Assembly: GCA_021819135.1 (NCBI GenBank) | Contig: JAKASE010000020.1 | Coordinates: 1 to 41,674, forward strand | Direction of reading: 5' to 3' | Source: Thermoplasmata archaeon | GTDB taxonomy: Archaea > Thermoplasmatota > Thermoplasmata > Lutacidiplasmatales > UBA184 | DNA length: 41,674 bases | Notes under the pieces: generated by a model | The model's input: only the letters and a program-made list of their open reading frames with translations | The model's database searches: none | What the model was told of the DNA's origin: nothing | In this document: positions 14,991-23,651 of the stretch, in pieces | How the letters are laid out: each line of letters opens with the position of its first letter | How positions within the stretch are numbered: position 1 is the stretch's first letter | Made by a program: the position numbers and the translations under genes

Positions 14991-17975
14991 CTACTGCGTG
15001 ACGGCCCCGCAGAACGGACAGACGAGGTATTCCGGCGGGATCTCCTTGCCGCAGTTCGGGCAGGGCGAGAGGCTCGGGCCGGAGGCGGCCGCGGTCTCGG
15101 CGGTCTCCGTCCGCGTTGCCGGGGGCGGGCGGGCCGTGGCGGTCGGGGGCCCGGTGCTCGCCATCCGCTTCGGCGGCCGAGCGGCTTCGGGCGTGGTCGC
15201 GGCACCCGCCGGGGGCGCCGTCATGCCGGTCCGCGGAGTTCCCTGGCCTTGCTGGAGCTTCCACTGGCTGTAGGGGGTGTAGCTCGGCTGGCGCTTCCAC
15301 CAGTCCCAGAACGCGCTCTCGCTGAAGTTCTCCCCGAGCTCGCGCTTCGCCTCGGCGCGGTACTTCTCGGTGAAGTCGGCGTATCCCTGGCGCTCGGCCT
15401 CTTCGCCGGCCTCCCCGGGCTTCCCCAGGAGCTGCGCGGCGCACTCGGGGCAGTAGCGGGCGTCGGCCGGGATCGTGGAGGCGCACCGGCTGCAGCGGAT
15501 CAGGTCCTTCTCGAACTCGGCGCCGCACTTCGGGCAGACGGTCGCGTCCTCGGGGATCAGGTTGCCGCACTCGCCGCACTCGACGAGCTTGCCGGCGGCC
15601 GTGCGCCGGGCGAGCAGGAGGAACAGGACGATGCCGGCCACGATCGCCGCGGCGATCGCGATCCAGATCCACATCGGCAGGCCGAGGAACGTCTGCTCGA
15701 AGAAGCTCTTCGACGGGGTGGTCGCGCCGGCGACCGTGTAGGTTCCCGGGATCGTGTACGTCGCGGAGGTGACGCCGTAGGCCGTAGCGCTGACGGTGAG
15801 GGTGTAGGAGGTCCCCGCCGTGAGCTTGCCCGAAAGCGAGTACCACGGCAGCGTGTAGGGCGAGTTGGCCGGGACCTGAGCGCTGCTCGCGATCAGGATC
15901 GGGAGGCCGCCGCCCGAGGGCGTGGCGTAGACCGTCACCGTGGAGAGGGCGGAGCCGTTGTAGGCCACGGTCACGGTGGTGGAGTACTGGGCGTTGAGAC
16001 TGAGGGTATTGGTGCCCGGACCCGTCGCGCTGGCCACCCGGATCGTGAAGCTGTAGCTCGGGAAGCTCTGCGCCGGCCCGATGTCCGCCTGATCGTAGTG
16101 CGCCGTGCCGAAGGCCACGCCGGTCGGGTACGGAGAGACCGACCAGTTGAACCAGTGGCTCGCGGTGCCGCCGGGGACCGTGACCCCGATGTGATAGCCA
16201 CCGAGGAAGATCCCGTCCGGGAGCGTGGCCAAGGAGATGCTGTTCGACGCGAGCAGGATCGACGCGACGCCGGTCCCGTTGGAGAGCCCCCAGCCGCCGG
16301 CGGCGTGGGCGCCGTCCCAGTACTCGAGATAGCCCCACATCGCCGGGTTGACGGTCGCGATGTCGTTGAGCGTCGCGGTCGTCTGGTTGTTGAGCTGGCT
16401 CACGTTGTACGCCGAGAAGGCCGAGACCTGGGCGCCGGCGAGCACCAGCCCGTTCGTCCCGCTGACGCTGAACTGCGCCCAGCGGTAGAGGTAGACGTTG
16501 CTCGAGGCGTCCGACAGGATGGCGGACGAGCCGTAGACCCCCGTGAGGCTGTACGGGGTCGTGAGGTTCGCGAGGTATCCGACCGCCCCGTTCGTGAAGT
16601 TCAGCTTGAGCGACTGCCAGGGGTACGGCGCCACGCTCGTGTAGAGGCTGCCTCCGACCGGCGCCCAGTTGACGCCGATCGCGGTGTCGACGGCGGTGAG
16701 GACCGAGCCGGGGTCCGACACGTCGAGCGCGTAGGTCGGTCCGCTCGTGTTGAGCTGGAACGTGAGCTGGAGGATCGTGACCTCGCTCGCGAACCCGGGG
16801 AAGATATCTCCGGTCACGTTCGTCAGGGCGAGCGAGATACCAGACGGGGTGCCGAACCCGCCGGTGTAGTTCAGGTACTGGAGCATGCCGGCGGCGGTGA
16901 TCGCGCTCAGGAGCGACGACGACAGCGGGGCGAGATAGGTGCCCGGATTGGTGCCGTTGATGAACTCCACGACGCCGAGCGCGTAGTCCGTGCCCCCGTA
17001 GATCAGGGTGGCGTTCGCCGCGGTGTTGTTCGAGTACGTCGCCGTGCCCGGGCCGTTCGCATCGCTGTAGGCGAGGGCGACGTAGCCGCCGATCGCGCTC
17101 GCGGCCGGGTACGACCAGTCGAGGGTCAGGTTGGCCGAGTCGCTCGGTCCGACGAACGACTCCGTCAGGCCCCCCGTCGGCAGGCTCGTCGCGCCCGTGG
17201 AGGAGTAGAGGGGGGTCGGGCGCGGGTAGCCGTTCGGGATGAGGCTGTCCTGGTAGAGGTTCTGGATGGAGCTGCCGAAGAGGTTCAGGGCGCCCCCGTT
17301 GTGCACGCTGATGATCGGGGCGTAGAAGGTGTCGCCGAGGATCGGCAACGGCTCGTTGAGGTTGGCGACGTCGGGGTTCATCGTCACCGAGGTGGCGTTG
17401 AGGGTGACGGATGCGCTGCTGCCCGTGATGTAGAGCCAGCCGGGGAACGACAGGGAGGAGTCCAGGGCGGTGAACACTCCGGTGACCGTGAGGTTCAGCT
17501 TCGCGTAGGCGTTGATCGTCTGGACGTCCGTGGTCAGGTTCGAACCGACCAGGTGAACGGTACCCGCATCGTCGAAGTGGTAGACGTGGCTCAGCCGGGA
17601 CATCGCGGTGCCGGTATTGGCCACGAAGGAGACGAACGACAGTTGCACCCCGCGCACCCACAGGATCCCGCCGGCTTCGACCGTGATGTTCCCGCCCTGG
17701 TAGTAGGTGGGGGAGCTCCCGGTCGGCTGGATCGTGACGTTCTGTCCCGGGCCTACGAGCAGGTCGCCGTGGGTCGTGGAGGCCGCGGGTGTGGTCGCCG
17801 GGAGGACCGAGCCGGCCGCGATGGGCGTGCCGGAGGGGGCCAACGCGGCGACGAGACCCGTGGTTCCCAGAACCACCGCGAGGGTGATGAGAAGGATCCC
17901 GAAGGCGGAGAGTCGGTCGGACGAGCGGCGCGTCGGTCCCCCGGAGCGAAGAGGACTGCCCAAAGAACGGCTCAC
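14991..17975 (-). CDS. Giant surface protein with C-terminal membrane helix and three cytosolic zinc ribbons
   Basis: A 994-residue protein of no family I recognise. It has an N-terminal signal anchor or signal peptide (hydrophobic at about 23-47), about 700 residues of Ser/Thr/Asn/Gly-rich sequence with many N-x-S/T sites, and a membrane helix at about 765-790. Two zinc ribbons follow closely (CGEC...CPKC near 800, CSRC...CPEC near 830), then a Trp-rich segment (FWDWWKRQPSY), a Pro/Thr/Ala-rich linker and a last ribbon (Cys972, 975, 986, 989). The bulk is thus outside the cell and the ribbons inside. The ATG has a TATA box about 28 bases upstream. It could be a sensor or surface protein that recruits cytosolic partners; that is inference. 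Confidence 0.75.
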   Translation of the reverse strand: MSRSLGSPLRSGGPTRRSSDRLSAFGILLITLAVVLGTTGLVAALAPSGTPIAAGSVLPATTPAASTTHGDLLVGPGQNVTIQPTGSSPTYYQGGNITVEAGGILWVRGVQLSFVSFVANTGTAMSRLSHVYHFDDAGTVHLVGSNLTTDVQTINAYAKLNLTVTGVFTALDSSLSFPGWLYITGSSASVTLNATSVTMNPDVANLNEPLPILGDTFYAPIISVHNGGALNLFGSSIQNLYQDSLIPNGYPRPTPLYSSTGATSLPTGGLTESFVGPSDSANLTLDWSYPAASAIGGYVALAYSDANGPGTATYSNNTAANATLIYGGTDYALGVVEFINGTNPGTYLAPLSSSLLSAITAAGMLQYLNYTGGFGTPSGISLALTNVTGDIFPGFASEVTILQLTFQLNTSGPTYALDVSDPGSVLTAVDTAIGVNWAPVGGSLYTSVAPYPWQSLKLNFTNGAVGYLANLTTPYSLTGVYGSSAILSDASSNVYLYRWAQFSVSGTNGLVLAGAQVSAFSAYNVSQLNNQTTATLNDIATVNPAMWGYLEYWDGAHAAGGWGLSNGTGVASILLASNSISLATLPDGIFLGGYHIGVTVPGGTASHWFNWSVSPYPTGVAFGTAHYDQADIGPAQSFPSYSFTIRVASATGPGTNTLSLNAQYSTTVTVAYNGSALSTVTVYATPSGGGLPILIASSAQVPANSPYTLPWYSLSGKLTAGTSYTLTVSATAYGVTSATYTIPGTYTVAGATTPSKSFFEQTFLGLPMWIWIAIAAAIVAGIVLFLLLARRTAAGKLVECGECGNLIPEDATVCPKCGAEFEKDLIRCSRCASTIPADARYCPECAAQLLGKPGEAGEEAERQGYADFTEKYRAEAKRELGENFSESAFWDWWKRQPSYTPYSQWKLQQGQGTPRTGMTAPPAGAATTPEAARPPKRMASTGPPTATARPPPATRTETAETAAASGPSLSPCPNCGKEIPPEYLVCPFCGAVTQ

Positions 17976-17998
17976 ATGCGAAGAGAGGTTGGCTTCCT

Positions 17999-18007
17999 GT
18001 ATTTAAG
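17999..18007 (-). promoter_or_regulatory. TATA box for the zinc-ribbon surface protein
   Basis: CTTAAATAC on the minus strand, centred about 28 bases before the ATG at 17975. This is one of the clearest leaderless promoters in the window. Confidence 0.6.
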
Positions 18008-18084
18008 ACGCATGGCCCCAATCGGCGCTTCTCTCGAGGGGGAACGCCGATTCCGCGAGGTGCCGGGCCCCGTCCGGAAGACGC

Positions 18085-19128
18085 TCAGTCCGACCCGGGG
18101 AGCGTCAGGACGATCTTCCCGAAGAGGTCCGGCGCATCGAACCGGCGGAACGCCTCGTCGGCCCGCTCGAACGGGAGCTCCGCATCGATCACCGGCTTCA
18201 GTCGACCGGCCGCCAGATGCCCGAGGACCTCCTCGAACTCGACCCTCCCGGCCATGGTGCTGCCGCGGATCGACGCCTGGCGCCAGAACAGCGTACGGAC
18301 GTCGATCTCGACCATCGAACCGCCCGTCGCGCCGATCACGACCACGCGGCCCCCGCGCGCCGTGGCCCGGACCGAACGGGCGAGGGTCGGGGCGCCGACC
18401 GAGTCGAAGATCACGTCGATCCCCATCTTCTCGCTCCACTGCCAGAGGACCCGGTCGAGCGGCTGCGACTCGTCGAACACGAGGAAGGCGTCCGCGCCGA
18501 GCGCCCGGACCCGCGCCTCCTTCGCCGGGGACCGTGAGGCGACCGCGACCGTCGCGCCGAGGAGCTTCGCGACCTGGACCGCGGCCGTCGCGACGCCTCC
18601 GCCGGCGCCGACGATCGCGACCCGCTCCCCCGGGGCGACCCCTCCCACCGTCCGGAGGGCCCGCCACGCGGTCTCGAAGACGAGCGGCACGGCGGCCGCT
18701 TCCGCGAACGTCAGCCTCTCCGGGAGGGGATAGACGTTGCGCCGGGGGAGTACCGCGAACGTCGCCGCGCTTCCCTGGGTGTGCTCCCCGAGGATGCGGT
18801 AGTCCCGGCAGAGGGCCTCCTGGCCGGCCCGGCAGGCGCTGCAGGTCCCGTCCCAGATACCCGGATTGATCACGACCGATTGGCCCGGCGCCAGCCCCTC
18901 GACCCCGGGTCCGAGCCGGTCGACGACCCCGGCGCCATCCGACCCGATGACGTGCGGCCGCTCGATGGGGACCCCGGGGATGCCGGCGAGCGTGAATCGG
19001 TCGAGCCGGTTGAACGCGGCGGCCCGGATGCGGACCCGGACCTCGCCCGGGCCCGGTTCGGGCTCCGGGACCTCGACGTAGGTCAGCCGCTCGAGGCCTC
19101 CGTGCTCGGCGAACCCGAATCCACGCAT
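18085..19128 (-). CDS. Zinc-type medium-chain dehydrogenase/reductase
   Basis: A 347-residue NAD(P)-dependent oxidoreductase of the MDR family. It has a GroES-like N-terminal domain (PEPGPGEVRVR, HVIGSDGAGVV, GDxV-like PGQSVVI), a structural-metal loop with Cys96, Cys99 and Cys107, and a Rossmann domain with GAGGGVATAAVQVAK. The position that usually holds the catalytic-zinc cysteine reads NRLD (residues 40-43), so it may be zinc-independent like quinone reductases; the substrate is unknown. A much longer in-frame reading to 20286 runs antisense-frame through cysS and is rejected. It starts eight bases after the cysS stop and is the last gene of the CBS operon. Confidence 0.85.
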   Translation of the reverse strand: MRGFGFAEHGGLERLTYVEVPEPEPGPGEVRVRIRAAAFNRLDRFTLAGIPGVPIERPHVIGSDGAGVVDRLGPGVEGLAPGQSVVINPGIWDGTCSACRAGQEALCRDYRILGEHTQGSAATFAVLPRRNVYPLPERLTFAEAAAVPLVFETAWRALRTVGGVAPGERVAIVGAGGGVATAAVQVAKLLGATVAVASRSPAKEARVRALGADAFLVFDESQPLDRVLWQWSEKMGIDVIFDSVGAPTLARSVRATARGGRVVVIGATGGSMVEIDVRTLFWRQASIRGSTMAGRVEFEEVLGHLAAGRLKPVIDAELPFERADEAFRRFDAPDLFGKIVLTLPGSD

Positions 19129-19136
19129 GGCCCCCC

Positions 19137-20576
19137 TCACTTCGGCGTCCCGAAGGACCACCGGGTCTCCGACCCATGGTCCTCGAGGAGTATCCCCGCG
19201 GCCGCGAGCGCGTCCCGGATGCGGTCGGCTTCGGCGAAGTCCCCCCGGGCCCGCGCCCGGGAACGGGCCGCGAGCGCGACCGGGACGATCGTTGCCCAGG
19301 CCCCGGTGCGTCCGACAGGCGTCCGGACGAAGAGGCCAAGCACCGACTCCGCCCAGGCATACGGAGCCCGGAGCTCCTCGAGCGCGGCGCCGTGGAACGA
19401 CTCGAGCTCGGCAAGCCGGGAGGAAAGGAGCCGGCTGAATCCGAAGAGGAGTGCGATCGTCTCCCGGGTGTTGAAGTCGTCCGCGAGCGTCGTGTCGAGC
19501 CGGTCGATCAGCCCCTCGGCCTCGTTGGCGAGGTCGTCCGGGAGGTCGACGCCGGGCCGTTCGGGCCCGTCCCGCTCCAGGATCTCCGCGATGCGGTCCG
19601 CCGGCTTCGCGAGGGTCGCGTAGGCCTCCCGCGCCTCCTCGAAGCTCTGCCCGCGCGCGAAATCGAGCGGGCTCCGGTAGTGCGCGTTCATGTAGAAGAA
19701 CCGCAGGACCATCGGCCCGAACTCGTCGAGCGCGGCGGAAAGGGCGTAGACGTTGCCCAGGGACTTCGACATCTTCTCCCCCCGCATCGTGAGCATGCCC
19801 CCGTGCATCCAGTAGTTCACGAGCGGCGACTCCCAGGTCGCGCCCTCCGCGAGCGCGATCTCGCTCTCGTGGTGGGGGAAGATCAGGTCGAGCCCGCCCC
19901 CGTGGAGGTCGTAGCGCGGGCCGAACAGTCGGAGCGTGATCGCCGTGTCCTCGATGTGCCAGCCCGGGCGGCCGGGACCCCAGGGGCTCTCCCAGGACGG
20001 TTCGCCCGGGGTCGCCGCCTTCCAGATCACGAAGTCCTCGGGCGCGCGCTTCGCGGGGTCGACCTCGATCCGCGCCCCGGGCCGGAGCGCCTCGGTCCGC
20101 TGGCCGGAGAGCTCCCCGTACCGCGGGAACTTCGCGATCTCGTAGTAGACGGAGCCCTCCGAGGCGTAGGCGAACCCCCGGTCGATCAGCGAGCGGATCT
20201 GGGTGAGGATCTCGGGGATGTAGTCGGTCGCGTGCGGGTAGTAGTTCACGGTCCGGATGCCGAGCCGCTCGGCCGACGCCGCCCACTCAAGGAAGTGCCG
20301 CTCGGCGAGCTCGAGGGGGTCGGCCCCGATCTCGGCGGCCCGTTCGATGACCTTGTCGTCGAGGTTGGTGACGTTCTGCACCGAGAAGACCCGGTAGCCC
20401 CAGCGGGTCAGGGCGCGGGCGACGATGTCGAAGAAGACGAACGTGCGCGCATGGCCGATGTGCGCCTCGTCGTACGGGGTCAGCCCGCAGACGAACAGGC
20501 CGACGCGCGGCGGGGCGATCGGCGCGAAGTCCCGGACCTCCCGGGCCATGGAGTCGTAGACCCGGACCCGACGCAT
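19137..20576 (-). CDS. cysS: Cysteinyl-tRNA synthetase
   Basis: Charges tRNA-Cys with cysteine. A class I synthetase of 479 residues with VCGLTPYDEAHIGHAR (Cys30 and the HIGH-type motif), HGGGLDLIFPHHE at 225-237 and KMSKSLGN at 268-275. The zinc-site segment reads WHIEDTAI, with Asp210 where bacterial enzymes have Cys (WHIEC). I recall the same Asp form in other archaeal CysRS, so it is probably a clade trait and not damage. It starts two bases after the cystathionine gamma-lyase stop, so cysteine synthesis and charging share an operon. Having CysRS means the SepRS/SepCysS route is not needed for Cys-tRNA here. Confidence 0.95.
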   Translation of the reverse strand: MRRVRVYDSMAREVRDFAPIAPPRVGLFVCGLTPYDEAHIGHARTFVFFDIVARALTRWGYRVFSVQNVTNLDDKVIERAAEIGADPLELAERHFLEWAASAERLGIRTVNYYPHATDYIPEILTQIRSLIDRGFAYASEGSVYYEIAKFPRYGELSGQRTEALRPGARIEVDPAKRAPEDFVIWKAATPGEPSWESPWGPGRPGWHIEDTAITLRLFGPRYDLHGGGLDLIFPHHESEIALAEGATWESPLVNYWMHGGMLTMRGEKMSKSLGNVYALSAALDEFGPMVLRFFYMNAHYRSPLDFARGQSFEEAREAYATLAKPADRIAEILERDGPERPGVDLPDDLANEAEGLIDRLDTTLADDFNTRETIALLFGFSRLLSSRLAELESFHGAALEELRAPYAWAESVLGLFVRTPVGRTGAWATIVPVALAARSRARARGDFAEADRIRDALAAAGILLEDHGSETRWSFGTPK

Positions 20577-20578
20577 CG

Positions 20579-21721
20579 CTACAGGCTCCCGAGGGCCGAC
20601 CGGACGTCGTCGGCGAGGTCGGCGGGGTCCTCGATCCCGCAGGAGAGTCGCAGGAGGCCGTCGGTGACGCCGTGCGCCTCCCGCTCCGCCTTCCGGACGC
20701 TGGCGTGGGTCATCGACGCCGGGTGGTCGACGAGCGACTCCACCCCGCCGAGGCTCTCCGCGAGGGTGAAGACCTCGAGCCGCCGCAGGAACGCGAGCGC
20801 CGCCCGTCGGCCTCCCGCGAGATCCACGCTCACCATGCCGCCGTACCCGTCCATCTGGCGGCGCGCGATCGCGTGCTGCGGATGGGAGGCGAGGCCCGGG
20901 TAGAAGGTGGCCCGCACCTTTCGGTGCCCGTCGAGCACTTCGGCGACCGCGCGGGCGCTCTCGCCATGCGCCCGGACCCGGACCCCGAGGGTATGGAGCC
21001 CCCGGAGGACCAGGAAGCAGTCGAACGGGCTCGGTACGGCGCCCACCGCGTTCTGGAGCCAGGCGAACCGCTCCGCGTCCTCCTTCGATCGCAGGACGAG
21101 CGCCCCGCCAATGATGTCGGAATGCCCCCCGAGGTACTTCGTCATCGAGTGGAGGACGATGTCCGCGCCGAGCTCGATCGGACGCTGGAGCGCCGGCGTC
21201 GCGAAAGTGTTGTCGACCGCGACTGTCGCGTGGGCCGCCTTCGCGAGCCGCGCGACCGCCTTGAGGTCGGTGACCTTCAGGAGCGGGTTGGTGGGGCTCT
21301 CGAGGTAGACCAGGTCGGCCGGGGTCGCGAGGGCCGCGCGGACCGCGGCGAGGTCGGTCGTGTCCACGTACTCCACTCGGACGCCGAACTGCCGGCGGTG
21401 GTGCTCGAACAGGCGCCAGGTACCCCCGTAGAGGTCGTCGACGGCGACGATGCGGCTTCCGCTCGGGAACGCCTCGAGGAGCGTCGTGAGCGCCCCGAGA
21501 CCGGAGGAGAACGCGAGCCCGGCGTTCCCGCTCTCGAGCGACCCGAGCGCCGCCTCGAGGACCGCCCGCGTCGGATTGCCGCTCCGGCTGTAGACGAACC
21601 CCGAATGCCGGTTCGGGGCCCGCTGACGGAACGTGCTCGAGAGGTAGATCGGCGTGTTCACGGCCCCGGTGGCGGCGTCGGCCGGCTGGCGTTCGTGGAT
21701 CAGACGGGTATCAAAGCGCAT
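20579..21721 (-). CDS. Cystathionine gamma-lyase / gamma-synthase family enzyme
   Basis: A 380-residue PLP enzyme of the Cys/Met metabolism family. Motifs: YSRSGNPTR (44-52), SSGLGA, YLESPTNP (139-146) and HSMTKYLGGHSD with the PLP lysine Lys195. Sequence alone does not separate gamma-lyase from gamma-synthase or methionine gamma-lyase. The neighbour upstream is cystathionine beta-synthase and the one downstream is CysRS, which favours the gamma-lyase step, cystathionine to cysteine, 2-oxobutanoate and ammonia. Its ATG at 21721 overlaps the CBS stop by 11 bases. The longer frame reaching 22039 lies inside CBS and is rejected. Confidence 0.9.
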   Translation of the reverse strand: MRFDTRLIHERQPADAATGAVNTPIYLSSTFRQRAPNRHSGFVYSRSGNPTRAVLEAALGSLESGNAGLAFSSGLGALTTLLEAFPSGSRIVAVDDLYGGTWRLFEHHRRQFGVRVEYVDTTDLAAVRAALATPADLVYLESPTNPLLKVTDLKAVARLAKAAHATVAVDNTFATPALQRPIELGADIVLHSMTKYLGGHSDIIGGALVLRSKEDAERFAWLQNAVGAVPSPFDCFLVLRGLHTLGVRVRAHGESARAVAEVLDGHRKVRATFYPGLASHPQHAIARRQMDGYGGMVSVDLAGGRRAALAFLRRLEVFTLAESLGGVESLVDHPASMTHASVRKAEREAHGVTDGLLRLSCGIEDPADLADDVRSALGSL

Positions 21722-23111
21722 GCGTCCCTCCCTGTTCGTCCAGGAACCCGACCAGGTCATGGCGGGTAAGGACTCCGACCGGTAGACCGGTTTCCGGGTC
21801 CCGGACGAGCAGGACCTTCTCCTCGCGGAACCGGTGGAGGACCTCCGCGACCGGCGCGTCCGAGGGGACCTCGGGGAACGGGGCGCCGAGCACCGCGGAG
21901 ACGGAACGCAGCAGCACCGTCTCGTCGGCGAGGGAAAGGCGCAGCACCTCGTCCTCGAGGAAGCTGCCGAGGTTCTTCGGTCCCGAGAGGACCGGCGCCT
22001 GCGAGATCTGGTGGTGGCGCAGGAGCCCGAGCGCGTCACGGACGACGGTCGTCGGATCGACCGCGACGAGCGCGGGGGTCCCCTGCTTGCGGGAGAGCAG
22101 GCTGCGGACCGTCGCCCCGACGTCGAGGAACCCCTTCTCCCGCATCCAGTCGTCCGAGTAGAACTTGGAGAGGTACCGGTCGCCCGAGTCCGGGAGGATC
22201 ACGACGGCCGTCGCTCCCTCCGGGAGCGGCCGCGTCGAGAGCCAGCGGAGCGCCCCGCAGACCGCCGAACCGGCCGACCCGCCCACAAAGAGGCCCTCCT
22301 CTCGCGCGAGGCGTCGGGCCATCAGGAACGACTCCCGGTCCCCGACCTCGACGAACTCGTCGAGGTACTGGTAGTGGATCGACTTCGGGATCAGGTCCTC
22401 CCCGATCCCCTCGACCTGGTATGGGACGGCCGGGGGGAGCTGCCCGGTGCGGAAGTACGGGCCGAGGACGGAGCCCGCGGGATCGACCGCGACGATCCGG
22501 ACCGCCGGACGATGCTCCTTGAAGTAGCGGCCCACCCCGCTCATCGTGCCGCCGGTGCCGACGGTCCCTACGATCGCGCCGAGGTCCGCGCCCACGTCCC
22601 GGTCGATCTCGGGCCCGGTGGTGAGGTAATGGGCCCCGGGGTTGCCCTGGTTCTCGTACTGGTTCGGGTAGTAGGCGTCGGGGATCTCCTTCGCGAGGCG
22701 ACGCGCGACGGAGTAGTGGCTCATGGGGTGGTCCGGGGGGACCCCCGCGGGCGTCACCACGACGCGCGCGCCATAGGCCTTGAGCAGCCGGATCTTCTCC
22801 GAGCTCATCTTGTCCGGGATGACGAACACGATCCGGTAGCCCCGCACGGCGGCGACGAGCGCGAGGCCCACGCCGGTGTTCCCGCTCGTCGCCTCGACGA
22901 TCGTCCCCCCGGGCTTCAGTCGGCCCGTCCGCTCCGCCTCCGCGACCATGATCGCCCCGATGCGGTCCTTGACCGACCCGCCGGGGTTGAGATACTCGAG
23001 CTTCGCGAGGAGGCGGTACGGGACCCCCGCCGCGACGCGGCGGAGGGGTACCATCGGCGTCTCGCCGACGAGGTCGAGGATGCTCTCGGCGACGGGGCGC
23101 CCGGCGACCAT
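21711..23111 (-). CDS. Cystathionine beta-synthase with C-terminal CBS-domain pair
   Basis: Condenses homocysteine with serine (or O-acetylserine) to cystathionine using PLP. The 466 residues divide into a fold-type II PLP domain (about 1-330) with NPGGSVKDR (PLP lysine Lys48), TSGNTG (75-80), GTGGTMSG and VILPDSGDRYLSKF, and two CBS motifs (about 345-460), the second with GVLTRHDLVGF. The CBS pair usually binds adenosyl ligands and may sense S-adenosylmethionine. I chose 23111 because a TATA box lies 29 bases upstream; the frame extends to 23234 but those residues cover the promoter. It leads the operon CBS, gamma-lyase, cysS, MDR. A cysteine synthase role without homocysteine is an alternative. 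Confidence 0.9.
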   Translation of the reverse strand: MVAGRPVAESILDLVGETPMVPLRRVAAGVPYRLLAKLEYLNPGGSVKDRIGAIMVAEAERTGRLKPGGTIVEATSGNTGVGLALVAAVRGYRIVFVIPDKMSSEKIRLLKAYGARVVVTPAGVPPDHPMSHYSVARRLAKEIPDAYYPNQYENQGNPGAHYLTTGPEIDRDVGADLGAIVGTVGTGGTMSGVGRYFKEHRPAVRIVAVDPAGSVLGPYFRTGQLPPAVPYQVEGIGEDLIPKSIHYQYLDEFVEVGDRESFLMARRLAREEGLFVGGSAGSAVCGALRWLSTRPLPEGATAVVILPDSGDRYLSKFYSDDWMREKGFLDVGATVRSLLSRKQGTPALVAVDPTTVVRDALGLLRHHQISQAPVLSGPKNLGSFLEDEVLRLSLADETVLLRSVSAVLGAPFPEVPSDAPVAEVLHRFREEKVLLVRDPETGLPVGVLTRHDLVGFLDEQGGTHAL

Positions 23112-23136
23112 CAGGCCCGCGCACTGGGCCCGCCCG

Positions 23137-23143
23137 CTTAAAG
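23137..23143 (-). promoter_or_regulatory. TATA box for the CBS-cysS operon
   Basis: CTTTAAG on the minus strand, centred about 29 bases before the ATG at 23111, implying a leaderless first gene. Confidence 0.6.
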
Positions 23144-23180
23144 GTGCCCGCGATCCGACCGGGGCCTCCTTCCGGACCGG

Positions 23181-23230
23181 GTCCGACCGAGGACGTACGG
23201 TCAGTTCGTACGCGTCCGTTCGTCTCGGAC
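23181..23230. promoter_or_regulatory. Nested dyad in front of the BlaI-type repressor gene
   Basis: GGACGTAC at 23191-23198 faces GTAC at 23208-23211 and GTCC at 23214-23217, and the block is flanked by GTCCGA at 23181-23186 and TCGGAC at 23225-23230. The dyad ends four bases before the TATA-like element of the repressor gene. BlaI-family dimers bind dyads near their own promoters, so this is a candidate operator. Confidence 0.4.
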
Positions 23231-23234
23231 ACAC

Positions 23235-23243
23235 TACTTATGG
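23235..23243 (+). promoter_or_regulatory. TATA-like element for the BlaI-type operon
   Basis: TACTTATGG lies about 38 bases before the GTG start at 23277. The next feature upstream is the dyad at 23181-23230. Confidence 0.45.
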
Positions 23244-23276
23244 AGGACCCCCCGATGGTTCGGGCGGAGTCATCGC

Positions 23277-23636
23277 GTGCTGGGTTCGCTCGAGACGGAG
23301 GTCATGCATGCCCTGCGCGAGCTGCACGAGGCCCCGGCGCGGGACGTCCGCAAGAAGCTCGAGGCCGGGGGCATCCGTGTGGCGTACACGACCGTCGCCA
23401 CCATCCTGTCGCGATTGTTCGACAAGGGTCTGGTCCGTCGGCGCCGTGAGCGCTGCCGGGGAGGGGAGCGGTACGTCTACCGGACGGCCGGCAACGAGCA
23501 GAAATACCTCATGAACCTCCTGCGGGGCGTCGTGGCCACGTTCGGCCCGTCGGGGGTCGTTCATCTGAACGAGGAGATCGCGAAGCTGGATCCGTCACAG
23601 GAGCGGGAGCTCCGGCGTCGGCTCCGTCTCGAGTGA
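23277..23636 (+). CDS. BlaI/MecI/CopY-type winged-helix repressor
   Basis: A 119-residue protein with the BlaI-family opening LGSLETEVMHAL, followed by a winged helix in which YTTVATILSRLFDKGLV (about 36-52) is the recognition region, then a strongly basic wing. The C-terminal part (about 70-119) is helical and would dimerise. In bacteria these repressors are inactivated by cleavage by the membrane metalloprotease BlaR1/MecR1. Here the next gene, 15 bases downstream, is a membrane metalloprotease. The start is a GTG at 23277. A dyad and TATA-like element lie upstream, compatible with autoregulation. What signal it responds to cannot be seen. Confidence 0.82.
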   Translation: MLGSLETEVMHALRELHEAPARDVRKKLEAGGIRVAYTTVATILSRLFDKGLVRRRRERCRGGERYVYRTAGNEQKYLMNLLRGVVATFGPSGVVHLNEEIAKLDPSQERELRRRLRLE

Positions 23637-23651
23637 CCTCGGCGCGGCGCT

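Noticed and set aside
14974-18021. A 1015-codon minus-strand frame that overlaps the surface protein gene
   Set aside because: It is Arg/His/Pro-rich with no hydrophobic anchor; the alternative frame has a start with a TATA box at the right distance and recognisable domains.
14946-18869. A 1307-codon open frame on the plus strand across the zinc-ribbon surface protein gene
   Set aside because: It is rich in Arg, Gly and Asp repeats without domains, lies antisense to a gene with signal anchor, membrane helix and zinc ribbons, and is explained by the lack of stop codons in GC-rich DNA.
18085-20286. A 733-codon minus-strand frame that would fuse an N-terminal extension to the MDR dehydrogenase
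   Set aside because: The extension lies in a shifted frame of cysS and has shadow composition; the dehydrogenase domain starts cleanly at 19128.
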